From Mesostigma viride (Eukaryota > Streptophyta > Mesostigmatophyceae > Mesostigmatales > Mesostigmataceae), in contig RPFO01000080.1 of NCBI GenBank assembly GCA_009746045.1, positions 5,001,556 through 5,061,555 on the forward strand: a stretch of 60,000 bases of DNA. The letters are read 5' to 3'. Positions within the stretch are counted from its first letter, which is position 1. Each line of letters starts with the position of its first letter. Positions 1 to 9,707 of this stretch are shown piece by piece. Position numbers and translations under genes: made by a program. The notes under the pieces were generated by a model. The model had not been told where the DNA came from. It ran no database searches and saw nothing but the letters and a program-made list of their open reading frames with translations.

Positions 1-146
1 TTGTAACGTAACTCCGTTGGGAGTATATGTAGCACATAGCCCTTGAGAGGGGGCATATGGCCTATCATACATCCTATAAGCTACTTCCTGCAAGGGTGGG
101 GATGTAAAGGACCCCTGCTCTAGGTGCACCAGGGCACCTGCACCCT
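1..146 (-). mobile_element. 3' UTR end of a half-LINE (ORF1-only LINE) copy, cut by the window edge
   Basis: The reverse complement of this stretch matches the 3' UTR of the complete half-LINE at about 38895-39035: the same ordered motifs (GGTGCAGGTGCCCTGGTGCACC, CATATGCCCC, CCCAACGGAG) occur with modest divergence. Near position 10 it carries the family's 3'-terminal hairpin, CTCC-CAAC-GGAG when read on the minus strand. The TTAA tail expected after it lies outside the window. The match stops at 146-148, where the hAT-like terminus begins, so the hAT element appears to have landed in this UTR. Confidence 0.75.
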
Positions 147-590
147 CAATGTACAGGCATACGGCGTATAATACGCCGTACGATGCGTATTATACGTCAT
201 ACGCAGGATTTGCGTATTAAAATGGGCAAAAAAATACGCACGGCGTATTTTTTGCGTATTGCGTATTTTTTGCGTATTTTTTTGCGCATGAACCGTGTTC
301 GAAGTAGCTCCTGGCATCATTTTGGACGGCACGTGGAGCCGGAACTAGACTGAGGCGACCTGTAACTCCGCGACAAATCAACGGGCATGCAGGTGCCAAG
401 CTGGCCGTGTACGACTGTACTTTTACGTGCATTGCTGCAGAATTTGCTGCATGCGTGTCGGACTAGGGTCTAGGAGACGAAGGACGAGGAAATTAGGTGA
501 CGATGTTATGTTGTCTGCCAACAAGGGCGCGCATCTGGCACCTAACATTTAATCGTAGCACAATTGACATCCAGGCGCCATTGCTAGCGA

Positions 591-748
591 TCCCAGCACG
601 CCAACGCGTCGACGAGCTGATCGCCCTGTGCGCCGACAACAAGATCGCTGTTCTTGGGGTCCAGGAGCACCGACGCACCGTTGACCCTCAGCACGGGGTC
701 AACGGTCTGCTGGTCGACGACCTGCGCGCAGGCTGGCGGTTCCACTAT
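591..748 (+). pseudogene. LINE-B ORF2 endonuclease fragment (outer copy, piece 1)
   Basis: This fragment encodes the start of an APE-type endonuclease domain, including the strand ending in the catalytic glutamate (IAVLGVQEHRR). It stops at the WRFHY segment, where the nested minus-strand LINE has inserted. The reading frame resumes at 14196 with GGGDAPGQGG. The asparagine-bearing FNVRTL strand seen at about 12190 in the nested copy is absent here because of 5' truncation. Not functional. Confidence 0.85.
738..748. repeat. TSD, left copy, of nested LINE-B
   Basis: GGTTCCACTAT sits here, directly before the TTAATTAA tail, and again at 14185-14195, directly after the element's 5' end. The host sequence on both sides joins in frame within the endonuclease ORF. 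Confidence 0.9.
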
Positions 749-946
749 TAATTAATTAATTAATTAATTAGACTCGTGCTCCCGTTGGGGAGTCACGGAG
801 CATTAACCCCGATGGATGGATGGTATATGGATGGGTGCAAACATTCCTACCGGTCTAATCTATCTACATTGGCTACATACTACATCTATCTAACAACATT
901 CTAACTACAACATCTATCTAGGCAGCCGCACGCTGCCCTAGGGGAG

Positions 947-2308
947 CTATCTGGCGTGCCTCCCGCGGGATTGCACACGCGGGCGCTTCCCCACTGGGGG
1001 GGGCTCAATGTCCTCTATGACCTGGGCCCACTTGGCCTTGTCCATCATCTTCTTCCAAATCACGGAGAGGCCTAGGCCCCCCAGGTCCTCTACTAGCTGT
1101 TCTTTGAAGGTGCGGGCCTTGCGGCGTCTAACATCACTGGGCCCAGCCCTGGCACGTCAGGAGGTGCCGGCCAGGCTGGGCTGGTCGCAGTCCTGCGGGG
1201 GGGCCACGTGAGGTGTCTACCTGGTTGGTGCCCTACTAGCTGCAGGCGGCGTTGCTTAATGGTGCTGGTGATATAGGGCATGCCCTGGTACAGGTCCTCA
1301 TTGCGGACATGAGCAGCATATCCTACTCTGAAAATGGAACGCAGCATGCTGGTGACCGCGCCGTCCAGCTTGCGGGCCAGGTCGGCGGTGAGGGTCCACG
1401 TCTCGGCGCCATACGTGAGAACAGGAAGGACGAGGACCTTGAACAGGTCCTGTTTCTCGATCCTGCCCGGGGGCTTGCGCCACAGGGCCCGGTACTGGCG
1501 TAAAGCGTGCCAGGCGAGGGAGATGCGATGGTCCACATCAACCTCGCAGCTAGGGAGCAGGCTGCCCAGCAGCTTGACGCGGTCCCGATACGGGACTCGA
1601 GAGCCGTCTAGGAGATAGAGGGGCGGCGCTGAGTTGGTGAGCCCAACCGCCAGGGCCTCTGTCTTCTTGCTGACCTCAAGCCCCACTGCACGGGCCTCGA
1701 GAGCCAGGCAGTCAAGCCATGTCTGCACGTGCTCAGTGTCCTCGAAGAGGGTGGTGTCGTCTGCGTAAATGATGTCTGCTAGCCGAATCTCCGTGTCCGC
1801 ACCGCCAATGATGCCAGAATTTGTTAGCAACCTGCACTCCTGGTTCCCTGCCCACAGTGCGGGCAAATCGCTTGCGCGCCTGAATCATTACGTATTCGAC
1901 AACAATAATGAACAGGTAGGGCGACAGCACGCAGCCCTGCCACACACCCTTCTGTAAAGGGCATGGGGGCGTGGTCCCGTAAGAAGTGCGCACCGAAGTG
2001 GTGGACCCTTCATACAGGTTGCGGATGACAGCAATCAGGGGGCGGGGGATCCGGAACCGAACTCGAGGATGTCCCAAAGCGCAGGCCAGAAAACCGAATC
2101 GAAGGCTTTGATGAAGTCCACCAGCACAAGGTGCAAAGGGGACTCACCAGGCTGAAGGCGTTGCAGTTCCTCCACCAGTCGGCGAGTAGCGAAGAGCGCC
2201 TGTACTGTGTTGCGACCTGAACGGAAGCCGTGCTGAGTCTCGCTGAGGTGACCGTCCAGGGCCGTGCGCAGGCGGTTCAGGATGAGCCGCAGAAGAAGCT
2301 TGAGGGGG
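947..2308 (-). pseudogene. LINE-B ORF2, C-terminal part: reverse transcriptase palm to C terminus
   Basis: Conserved RT blocks are visible on the minus strand: LILNRL and the QHGFRSGRNT block, motif A (DFIKAFDSVFWP), motif B (QGCVLSPYLFI) and the catalytic motif C (IIYADDTTLFED). The region downstream ends at a TAG at 947-949 after a basic tail (RVQSRGRHAR). Small frame breaks lie near 2040, 1830 and 1270, so it is not one open frame. The N-terminal half of this ORF resumes beyond the copia element at 10405. Confidence 0.9.
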
Positions 2309-2313
2309 GCACT

Positions 2314-3010
2314 AGTTAACGCCAAGCGCATTGGCGTGATCCTGATTCGGCATATCTCTGCGATTCCAGCGGCACCGGAACGAGTTCATTCCGACAAGTA
2401 TCAAGAAAGTTATGGCGTTCCGACTTCCCGGTCGCGCGCGAGCGCGAGCCGGCTGTTCTTCTAAGTCGGACGTGAATATTTGCCGACAACATATGGGGTC
2501 GACAGTAACTCCTGGGCTGACAGGAATTAGGTGCTGTGCCTACGACGGTATTGGATTAATACGTCGTACGCAGGAAATAGGAACCTTAACCTGTGGTCTG
2601 TTGGTACCGCAGGCTTAGTCCTGGACTTCTAGGTGCAGATGCAATAATCACTGTGGTGACTGTACTCTGTGGTCACTGTGCCTGTATGGCAGACCTACTG
2701 TATAGGAGCTGGGCGCTGTACAGGTAGTGAATACTGTACCGGGGTGTTATTACTGAGCAGGCCTCCTAGGCTGCTCAGGACTAGCAAGCACAGTGCACAA
2801 GTATATAAACAATAGGCCAGTGCCAAATGGGCATCTCTTGCGAGCCCGCCTCACGTGTTGTGCCTTGACTTGGCAAGCTCGTGTACAAGCCTCAAGTGTG
2901 TGAGCGCTGTAAACATTATCCGATTTAACAAAGCTCCGTTTCCAACCATATTCACACATTGCTGCATTGCAACCATATCCTTCACATTGCGTGTGCGAAG
3001 AACGTTAACT
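2314..3010 (+). repeat. 5' LTR of copia-like element
   Basis: It begins AGTTAACGCC and ends GAACGTTAACT, giving an 8-bp terminal inverted repeat. It matches 9708-10404 along its whole length. Differences include A/G at about 2484, C/T at about 2508, G/A at about 2538 and short indels near 2737 and 2899. No TGG-initiated primer-binding site follows directly at 3011, so priming may use an internal tRNA site. Confidence 0.93.
2802..2808 (+). promoter_or_regulatory. TATA box in 5' LTR
   Basis: TATATAA lies about 200 bp before the LTR end, within a CACAAGTATATAAACAATAGG context, and is preserved in the other LTR at 10197-10203. It is the likely core promoter for the genomic RNA. Confidence 0.6.
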
Positions 3011-3103
3011 CAAATTACAACCAGTCTCAGCGGAACGGCCAGGAGGGTCGTTGCCGGTTGCGGTGTGCAGCGTTGACGACGAGAGGAGCTCGTCCGGTGG
3101 TGA

Positions 3104-3664
3104 ATGGTGCAGGAGGAACAACGGCAGCAGGATTTCCGGTTTCGGCAGTCTGCTGGGGGTTCGATTTCTCCTGAATTACGCCGTGTCGTTCGGGATCTAT
3201 CTTTGTTGCTTGCAGATCGTCCGCCTGTAAATCGCAGCTTCGTGCAATTCGTCGACGACCAGGTCGAAGATTGGGAGCGAATTCTGCGACACGTACAAAC
3301 CATCGTCATTCCGGAGCACCGGAGCATCGACGACCTTGAGCAGGAGCTTCACGGGTTGGTCGGCATCCAGACGGTGATTACTGCAGTAGCAGAGCGAGTG
3401 CGGACGGAGTTGGCAGCAAGGCGAGGCGAGGTTGCGGAGGCAGCTGGCGCAGGGCGACACGAGTTTGTGCCGACAGTAGCGGGCGCGGGAGTACCACGTG
3501 CTTTCGCAGGCGGCATCGGCGACGAGGGTGTTGCAGCGGGCCAGTTAGGCGTGAACGACGCGGAGCGGAGCATCACAGGCGGCTTGCAGAGGTCGGGGCG
3601 ACAGCGGAAGCCATCGCCGGAGGACAGCGCGCGACAAGAGTCGGCAGGTTTCCAGAGCGAGTAA
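3104..3664 (+). CDS. Copia-like element, upstream ORF of unknown function (186 codons)
   Basis: This is the first ORF after the 5' LTR, about 90 bp downstream of it. The product is charged, begins MVQEEQRQQDF and has a heptad-rich predicted helical stretch (about residues 25-115: RRVVRDLSLLL ... ELHGLVGIQTVITAVAERVRTEL), followed by a Gly/Ala-rich then Ser/Arg-rich tail. I recognise no family. A helical, oligomerising N-terminal part of Gag is plausible from its position. A second open stretch follows in another frame (3714-4022, acidic: VVSDSDDDSDKENQD). GT/AG signals around 4025-4105 could join these to gag by splicing, or frameshifts separate them. The proposed role is inference only. Confidence 0.5.
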   Translation: MVQEEQRQQDFRFRQSAGGSISPELRRVVRDLSLLLADRPPVNRSFVQFVDDQVEDWERILRHVQTIVIPEHRSIDDLEQELHGLVGIQTVITAVAERVRTELAARRGEVAEAAGAGRHEFVPTVAGAGVPRAFAGGIGDEGVAAGQLGVNDAERSITGGLQRSGRQRKPSPEDSARQESAGFQSE

Positions 3665-3713
3665 GAGTTCCTTTTCAGGAACTGCCCCCGCCCCTTCGCG
3701 TTCGTGTGACGCG

Positions 3714-4022
3714 TTGGGAGGAGTTTGCACCTCTTGGTACGATAGTGACCTTGAGGTAGGAGCAGGGGGTGTCGCTGGGCTAGGCGACGAGACACTTGGC
3801 GACCACGAGGTGCCAACGTACAATCCGCGAGGTGCCAACGACGGGTTGTCACCTGTCTACTTTACCAACGGTGACGATTCAGTCATCGCGGGCCGACAGC
3901 GGGTCGACGACGGCGCAGCAGGTAGCAGGGTACCAGAGCTGATTGTGGTGAGCGACAGCGACGACGACAGCGACAAGGAGAACCAGGACGCGCCTGGGGC
4001 CAGCCGTGGTGGTCTTGCCTGA
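3714..4022 (+). CDS. Copia-like element, acidic ORF of unknown function
   Basis: This open frame of about 100 codons lies between the upstream ORF and gag. It is rich in Gly and Asp and ends with an acidic serine cluster (SDSDDDSDKENQD). No family is recognised. It is in a different frame from both neighbours. It may be a coding exon of gag: a GTAACA donor-like site at 4024 and a TGTAGCAG acceptor-like site at about 4105 would remove its stop. It may instead be a fortuitous frame. Confidence 0.35.
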   Translation: MGGVCTSWYDSDLEVGAGGVAGLGDETLGDHEVPTYNPRGANDGLSPVYFTNGDDSVIAGRQRVDDGAAGSRVPELIVVSDSDDDSDKENQDAPGASRGGLA

Positions 4023-4048
4023 GTGGTAACACTTGGCACTTTCCTTTC

Positions 4049-5309
4049 TTGTTCAGTAGCTTATATTGCTTTAATTGCTGCTTGGCCACTTGGCTGGCTG
4101 TAGCAGATCTGAACAGAGGCCATCATGGAGGATGGAGCTATCAACCAACAAGCGGGCTTTATGGGCTTCGGCGGCGCGGCGCTGGGCTGGATGGACGAGA
4201 TGGACGCGATGGACGCGGTGGACGCGATGGACGCGGGGACGGCCAGGCGCTGGGAGACCAGGCTGAGGTGCCAGATAATCAGAGCCAAGGATCGCAGGGC
4301 GGGCAGCACGCGCCAGCCGCAGATCAAGCGGCGCCTAAGCGACCAACCGTTGCTGAGGGGTACGCGGTGCTAGGCCAGTTTCAGTCCATCAAGGACAATT
4401 GGCAGCCCCGGGATGCTGAGAGGATGTTAGAGGACATGAACTTGTACACGGAGATATACAACGGTGACAAGCTTCGCATCCTGGCGTCTAGTGCCTACAT
4501 ACGGCAGTCGGCGAGGCGGCTGTTCAAGTTTGTTCGGGAGCGACACGCGGCGGGGGACACCTGGGCGGCGTTTATGACGCGACTCAGGTGTTCCTGAGTG
4601 ACAAGAGGACCATAGATGGGTCCCACCTGAAGCAAGAATACCTGGACTACAAGCCCATCAAGGGGCAACTAGTGGTCCACGCCTTTGAAGACTTCGTCAA
4701 GCTGAGGGAGGACGCCATGGCCAAGGGCTTCTTCGTCGCAGATCGGATGGCCATGGGCGACTTTCTCAAGTCGCTGCAGCTGGATCCGGTCACCATGGAT
4801 AATGTGACCATCCACATGCGACAGGTCCATGGCTGGGCAGCCATGACGGACCAGTTGTATGAGTGTTTCAGCGGCAAGTACGTGGGTGGTAAGCGCCCTC
4901 GTCAGAATGATGAGGAGGCCACTGAACCCACGGTTAAGTCCATGAGGGGATCGGGCCACGGGGGCCCAGCGCCTCGAGAGGGCCTGAGACCTCTTCAAGG
5001 GGTCGAGGAAGGTCCAGGAGGGGGCGTGACAGAAGGGCTGGACGGGGGACCCCGCCGAAGTCGGGACATCCACAGTCCCAGTTTGACTTCAAGAGGGTGG
5101 GTGGTCCTCCCAAGGCTGGGCCCAGCAGTGGGACCTCACGGGACATCAGTCAGGTGGAATGTTATTTCTGCCAGGGGAAGGGTCACTTCAGGAATGAGTG
5201 TCCCTCGTACCTGAGGCAGGAAGGTCAGAGCAAGCCAGCTCAGGGTGGCAGCAAGGACAAGGCTGGTCCATCCCAGGACAAGGGCAAGGGCAAGGCTGCT
5301 GATCATTGA
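4049..5309 (+). pseudogene. Copia-like Gag with CCHC zinc knuckle, in three frames
   Basis: Gag packages the element RNA into cytoplasmic particles. A capsid-like helical region runs from about 4370 (VLGQFQSIKDNWQPRDAERMLEDMN) through the UBN2/copia-gag-like segment at 4588-4900 (LKQEYLDYKP, FEDFVKLREDAM, MGDFLKSLQL, LYECFSGKYVGGKR). A C-terminal zinc knuckle, CYFCQGKGHFRNEC (CX2CX4HX4C), sits at 5161-5202, followed by a Lys/Gly-rich tail ending at TGA 5307-5309. Continuity needs two frame changes, near 4590 and between about 4930 and 5090. These could be true mutations, sequence errors or recoding. The knuckle frame is the same as pol, separated only by the TGA. Confidence 0.75.
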
Positions 5310-5342
5310 CTTGAGCCTGCACACATCCCTGAACCCTGGAGG

Positions 5343-8300
5343 GTGCCCCCAGGGGTGTGTAATGAAGCTGCTAGTGACAGCAGTGAGGGGCAGCCCCATG
5401 CTCTAGTGAAAGAGCCTATTGGACACGATGGGGCAAGCTTGGTTACCACAGAGAGTATGCCAGCTGTAGCTGCAGTGGTTACTCGCCAACGTGCCCGCCA
5501 TGGCGGTGCTGAGCCTGAGGTAGGACCTGGTGATGTGGACCCAGGTGGATCTCAGAAGCATTCTGACCGTGCAGGACTGGCACAGGATGGTCAGGATGAG
5601 GATAGGGCTGGAGACAGTCTGACAGGCACGACCCTGGTGCCTCCTGTACATAAGGGATCTGTACATACCTTGAGTGCTAATAATGACAATAAAAGGTTTT
5701 CTCTCTTGTATGACATTGCCTCAAGGTTGCATACCATGTTTGGCCATGCAGCTCAGTCTTTGCAAGTTGCTAGACGGCTGGGAGGAAGTGAGTTGTACTC
5801 CATCTGCCAACAGGTTGCTCAAGCTTGCAAGTGCAGGCTAGTTGCTAGAAAGCCCAAGCAGTCTCATGCCAGGACTCCTATTTTGCAGCCAGGCCATGTG
5901 CAGGTAGATATTCAGAGAATCAGGGGTTTGAAGCTGCTGGTGGCAGTGGACAGATATACCAAGTACAAGACCCTAGAGATCCTGCCTGACATGGAGAAGC
6001 CTACATTGATTGCTGCTCTGAAGTTGACAAGGAGCAGGTACCCTGGGTTGGAGTTGTTGCAGTGTGACATTCAGTTTGAGTGCTGTGAGAACCTGCCAGA
6101 GTTTCCAGAGTTGCTGATTACACCCAGGGAGAGCCACGGCCAGCAAGGGGTGGTGGAGAGAGCCATCCAAGAGATCAAGACTGTGCTGCTGGTGGAGAGG
6201 ATTCCAAGGACGTCATCTGCCATTGTGACATCTGCATGGCTACGTTCTGTGGAGGACAGGCTGAACCTGAGGACTCCCATGTTCTTTGGTGACATTGCCA
6301 TCAATCCTCTTATGCTGCATACCAGGATGCTGCCAGCTGATGCTGAGCAGGCATGGAAGGAGAAGCTAGAGGCCAAGTTCCTCAAGCTGAGGCAGAAAGA
6401 CAAGGGCTGGAGTGTCCTAGAACCTAACGTTGGACAACAGGTTGTTGTGTGGAAGGAACCAAGCTTTCCAGGGAAACGTGGCAGCTGGCATGATGGGGTG
6501 GTGACCCGAGTAGAAGCCGCTGGCCATAAGTGCTGGGTGGCCATTGATGGCTCCCAAGCAGTGCACCGTCTGTCCTGGTCAAAGATCCGTCCCCGGGGAG
6601 GTAATCAAGGAGACCTCTTCCAGGTGCCCGCTGGTGTACAAGGCGGGGGTGACGTGGAGCTTCCTGATCAGGGTGCTACAGCTGTATCGAGCCCTCAGGG
6701 TGACCCTGGCCCGGCCCCTGGGGTACCTTCACATACGGTGGTTGGGCAAGCAGGCGGACAGGCTGCACCTCCGGAACGGCCCGACACCAGGCCTAGGGGT
6801 GTGCGTCTATCAGATATTGTACAGGCTTTGCAAAGAGCCAAGAAGGAGCCTAAGGTGTCCAAGCTTGTCCAGTTGGATGAACCTGAGGTAGCTGCCATGG
6901 AGATAGATACCAATGCACAGGTTTCTGTCATGGGACCTCAGCATACAGGAGAACTGCTGGTCGGAGAACCAAGTTGCCCCTGGGTGTCTGATTTCAGTGG
7001 TAGGACGCATCTAAGGGTGTTGGGAGAGGTTACTGCCCCTGTCATGGGTGTGGATGTGACCTTCCTTGTCCTAGAGGACTATGATGGCCCTGTGATTTTG
7101 GGTCAGAATTTTCTGGGCAATCCTGGGATTTCTATCAGAGCTACAGCTCTGAGAAGAGATGGCTGGGGGATGATTCCCCTAGAAAATTTCAGGACAACAT
7201 TTCCAGTCAGGTGCAGGGCCAAGCCGGTCAAGGGTGTAAAATGGGATGAAGGGGAGGTGCCCCCAGCGGCCAGTTTGGTGATTCCAGCTGTGTTGCACCC
7301 CAGCAGTATTGGCATAACTCACAGGAGCCTTGCTGCACACTCTCCTTTGACATATGACCAGCTGGTCCAAGAGATGAGCTCGCCTACTTTGTTTGAGGCT
7401 TGGAAGCTCGCCTTCTCCAAGGCATTGGAGGAGTGGTTGCAGTTTGAGTGTGCTGCACCAACAGACAGACGTCCCCCAGCATCAAGGAAGCTTGCTTTGA
7501 GATTTGTGCTGAAGAGGAAGGTTGTGGATGAGGTATCAGTGCCCCATGTCAGGCCTGTCCTGAATGAGTATCACGGCACGGGGAGTCTGCCAGGAGAGGA
7601 GCTATACACGCCAGGGATGCTACACGACACATGGAGAATTTTGCTATGTCTCTACGTGGGGTTGCTGAACAGGGGAGCAGCTATGTCATCAGTGCTGCTG
7701 GACTTCAAGAGGGCATTTTTAAAATCTGATCCAGAAGTGGCCAGGAGGGTGTGGAAGCAGGATGAGCCTTACTGTGTTGAGGTGCCTGCCATCTGGAAGC
7801 TGGAGCTGCATCAACAATTCCTGGTTATTCTGAAGGGCCTGGAAGGACTCAGGTCGAGCCCAATCATCTGGAGACTCACGCTGCAGGAAGCTCTGATCAG
7901 TGAGTGTGGCTTGAGAGTGTCTTCAGTTGATCCCTGTTTGCTGCTGGCCCAATGGGAGGGTCTGCCAGTGTATGCTAGTTTGCATGGAGATGATCTGCAT
8001 TTGCTAGCCCCCACGACCTGGCTGAAGAAGTTTATTCCTGTCATCAGTGGCAAGTTTTCACTGGGCAAGGAGCTGTGGCAGGAGCCCAACAAGCCTGTAG
8101 TGTTCTGTGGAATGCAGGCTACCCTGTTCAGGAGGGACGGGGAGTGGAGTATCAGGCTTCAGGCTGGAGGAGATTATAAACAGACCATTGTGAAGGCCTT
8201 GCCAGAGAAGATCACCCAGGCTGCAGGACCTGAGTTGAGAGGCATGTGGGCCTGGTTTGCCAGCATCTGTGGTCCGTCTTTGATGGTCCATAGCAGAATG

Positions 8301-8900
8301 CCTGATGAGGTGCTTGAGGATGAGAAGCCTCGAGTCATAGCCCGGTTGGTGGAGAGTACCCCTGATCTGATTTTGTCTGGGATTGACTTTGCCCAGCCTA
8401 TCACCTTGGAGATCTTTGTTGACAGTTCCATGGATGCTCGCCAGGTTACCAAGGTCAGGGGGAGATCTGCTGCTCTGTTTGCTTTTTATCAGAGCAGGGC
8501 AAGTTTGTTCAGCTGGTACAGCAGACTGCAGAAGAGGGTCTGTATCAGTTCAGATGTGGCAGAATGCAGGGCCATATGCGAGGGGATCCAGTCCAGCCTG
8601 TACATAAAGGAGTTAATGCTGGAGCTGGCTTCAGTTACCCCTTGGACCTTGCAGATGGAGACGTTGTTGCTAACAGACAGCATGGGTATGGTCCAGTTTG
8701 TTCACAAGCAGCTGGCCAGGAGCCGGGACCTGGATTATTTGTTGCTGAAGGAGTTGGCCAGTTTGGTTGACTTGAAGCATATCCCTGGCGAGGAGAACCC
8801 TGCTGATGCATTGACAAAGCTGCCACACAAGGCCCCAGCCCAGTACAATGTACTGAGGAAGCTCATGAATGCTGACTGTCAAGTCGGTCTATCTGTCTAA
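5343..8900 (+). CDS. Copia-like Pol: integrase - protease-like - reverse transcriptase - RNase H
   Basis: One open frame runs from just after the gag TGA (5307) to a TAA at 8898-8900. It has no ATG near its start, so it is presumably made as a Gag-Pol fusion. Domains in order: integrase at about residues 130-330 (FGH...CKC zinc-like part, then VDIQ, CDIQFE and VERAIQE supplying a D,D,E triad) with an SH3-like C-terminal part (VVVWKEP...GSWHDGVV). Next comes a retropepsin-like segment at about 515-600, with MEIDTNAQVSVMG and later VILGQNFL. Then an RVT_2 reverse transcriptase at about 685-960 (LLDFKRAFLKS; catalytic LHGDDLHLL). Last is a copia RNase H (IFVDSS, AECRAI, LLTDSMG, ENPADALTKLP). 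In Ty1/copia the protease normally precedes integrase, so here the order is different and DTG reads DTN. Confidence 0.88.
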   Translation: MPPGVCNEAASDSSEGQPHALVKEPIGHDGASLVTTESMPAVAAVVTRQRARHGGAEPEVGPGDVDPGGSQKHSDRAGLAQDGQDEDRAGDSLTGTTLVPPVHKGSVHTLSANNDNKRFSLLYDIASRLHTMFGHAAQSLQVARRLGGSELYSICQQVAQACKCRLVARKPKQSHARTPILQPGHVQVDIQRIRGLKLLVAVDRYTKYKTLEILPDMEKPTLIAALKLTRSRYPGLELLQCDIQFECCENLPEFPELLITPRESHGQQGVVERAIQEIKTVLLVERIPRTSSAIVTSAWLRSVEDRLNLRTPMFFGDIAINPLMLHTRMLPADAEQAWKEKLEAKFLKLRQKDKGWSVLEPNVGQQVVVWKEPSFPGKRGSWHDGVVTRVEAAGHKCWVAIDGSQAVHRLSWSKIRPRGGNQGDLFQVPAGVQGGGDVELPDQGATAVSSPQGDPGPAPGVPSHTVVGQAGGQAAPPERPDTRPRGVRLSDIVQALQRAKKEPKVSKLVQLDEPEVAAMEIDTNAQVSVMGPQHTGELLVGEPSCPWVSDFSGRTHLRVLGEVTAPVMGVDVTFLVLEDYDGPVILGQNFLGNPGISIRATALRRDGWGMIPLENFRTTFPVRCRAKPVKGVKWDEGEVPPAASLVIPAVLHPSSIGITHRSLAAHSPLTYDQLVQEMSSPTLFEAWKLAFSKALEEWLQFECAAPTDRRPPASRKLALRFVLKRKVVDEVSVPHVRPVLNEYHGTGSLPGEELYTPGMLHDTWRILLCLYVGLLNRGAAMSSVLLDFKRAFLKSDPEVARRVWKQDEPYCVEVPAIWKLELHQQFLVILKGLEGLRSSPIIWRLTLQEALISECGLRVSSVDPCLLLAQWEGLPVYASLHGDDLHLLAPTTWLKKFIPVISGKFSLGKELWQEPNKPVVFCGMQATLFRRDGEWSIRLQAGGDYKQTIVKALPEKITQAAGPELRGMWAWFASICGPSLMVHSRMPDEVLEDEKPRVIARLVESTPDLILSGIDFAQPITLEIFVDSSMDARQVTKVRGRSAALFAFYQSRASLFSWYSRLQKRVCISSDVAECRAICEGIQSSLYIKELMLELASVTPWTLQMETLLLTDSMGMVQFVHKQLARSRDLDYLLLKELASLVDLKHIPGEENPADALTKLPHKAPAQYNVLRKLMNADCQVGLSV

Positions 8901-9520
8901 AAGCTGAGAGCTGGGTGCTTAAGTCTCTGGATATCAGGCTGGGAGCTTGATTGTACATAATCCTGAGCACACCTTGAGGGGTGAGACATGTCTCTGGTGT
9001 GGGAATGTCTGACATTGTCTCTGATGGAGAGATGTCTATCTGGGGTTTTCATCTCAGTCTGAGGTTTCCCCAGATCTGTGGTTTGTGGGCGGGGTTCGAT
9101 TCCCTGGTGCCGTCTTAAGGCGGAGTTTCACGGACTGGCTGACCCATCCACCATGCTGGTGAGGTGGCGACAGGTCCCCTGATTTTCCACGGTTGGAACG
9201 AGTATGGGAGCTTGTGTTTTGCATGTGCTTCGCGTAGATGTTGTGTCTGGTTCGATAAGGGGCAGCAGACCGGCGCCGACTCCCGTCTGGGGGTCAGCAA
9301 TGTTTTCTGATGAGCTGTTGTGGGTGATCTGTGGGGTTTCGCCTAAGGTCCTGAAGGTTGTACATACTTCTCAAGTTCTTAGCTGAACACCTATGGGCTG
9401 CCACAGTTGGCCAACCTCTTGTACATGGGTAACACAACGAGCCTCCCGTGAAGGGATAGGGACTCATTGTAATTTGTTTGTGCTCCTGAACCAGTATGGG
9501 TGCTATGTACATATAATAAG

Positions 9521-9640
9521 GAATCCAAGCTGACTGTCATGCCCAGTGGGTTGTGACTTGTAGTCGGGGAGGATGTCCAGGAATCCAAGCTGACTGTCAT
9601 GCCCAGTGGGTTGTGACTTGTAGTCGGGGAGGATGTCCAG
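9521..9640. repeat. 60-bp perfect tandem duplication in copia-like 3' UTR
   Basis: The segment starting GAATCCAAGCTGACTGTCAT at 9521 is repeated without change at 9581-9640. The lack of differences indicates a recent duplication. Confidence 0.92.
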
Positions 9641-9689
9641 TACCCATTGTGTGTGTTTGTATGTAGACTTGTGTGAGCTGCTACAGCTC

Positions 9690-9707
9690 AAGAAAAGAAA
9701 GGATTGG
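9690..9707 (+). promoter_or_regulatory. Polypurine tract of copia-like element
   Basis: AAGAAAAGAAAGGATTGG directly precedes the 3' LTR start at 9708, the position expected for the plus-strand DNA primer. Confidence 0.75.

Larger units (their letters stand above)
8901..9707 (+). other. Copia-like 3' untranslated region
   Basis: About 800 bp without a convincing ORF between the pol stop and the 3' LTR. It contains repeated CTGAG/TCTCTG-rich stretches, a 60-bp tandem duplication (9521-9640) and a purine-rich tract abutting the LTR. Confidence 0.7.

Noticed and set aside
1-146. A telomeric or subtelomeric repeat at the window start
   Set aside because: There is no short tandem telomere unit. 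The sequence matches the half-LINE 3' UTR.
749-775. The TTAATTAA run as a simple microsatellite
   Set aside because: It is the 3' tail of the nested LINE-B: it adjoins the terminal hairpin and the TSD, as at every other LINE-B and half-LINE end.
3010-3852. Minus-strand frames opposite the copia upstream ORF
   Set aside because: No domain recognised, and the orientation opposes the element's transcript.
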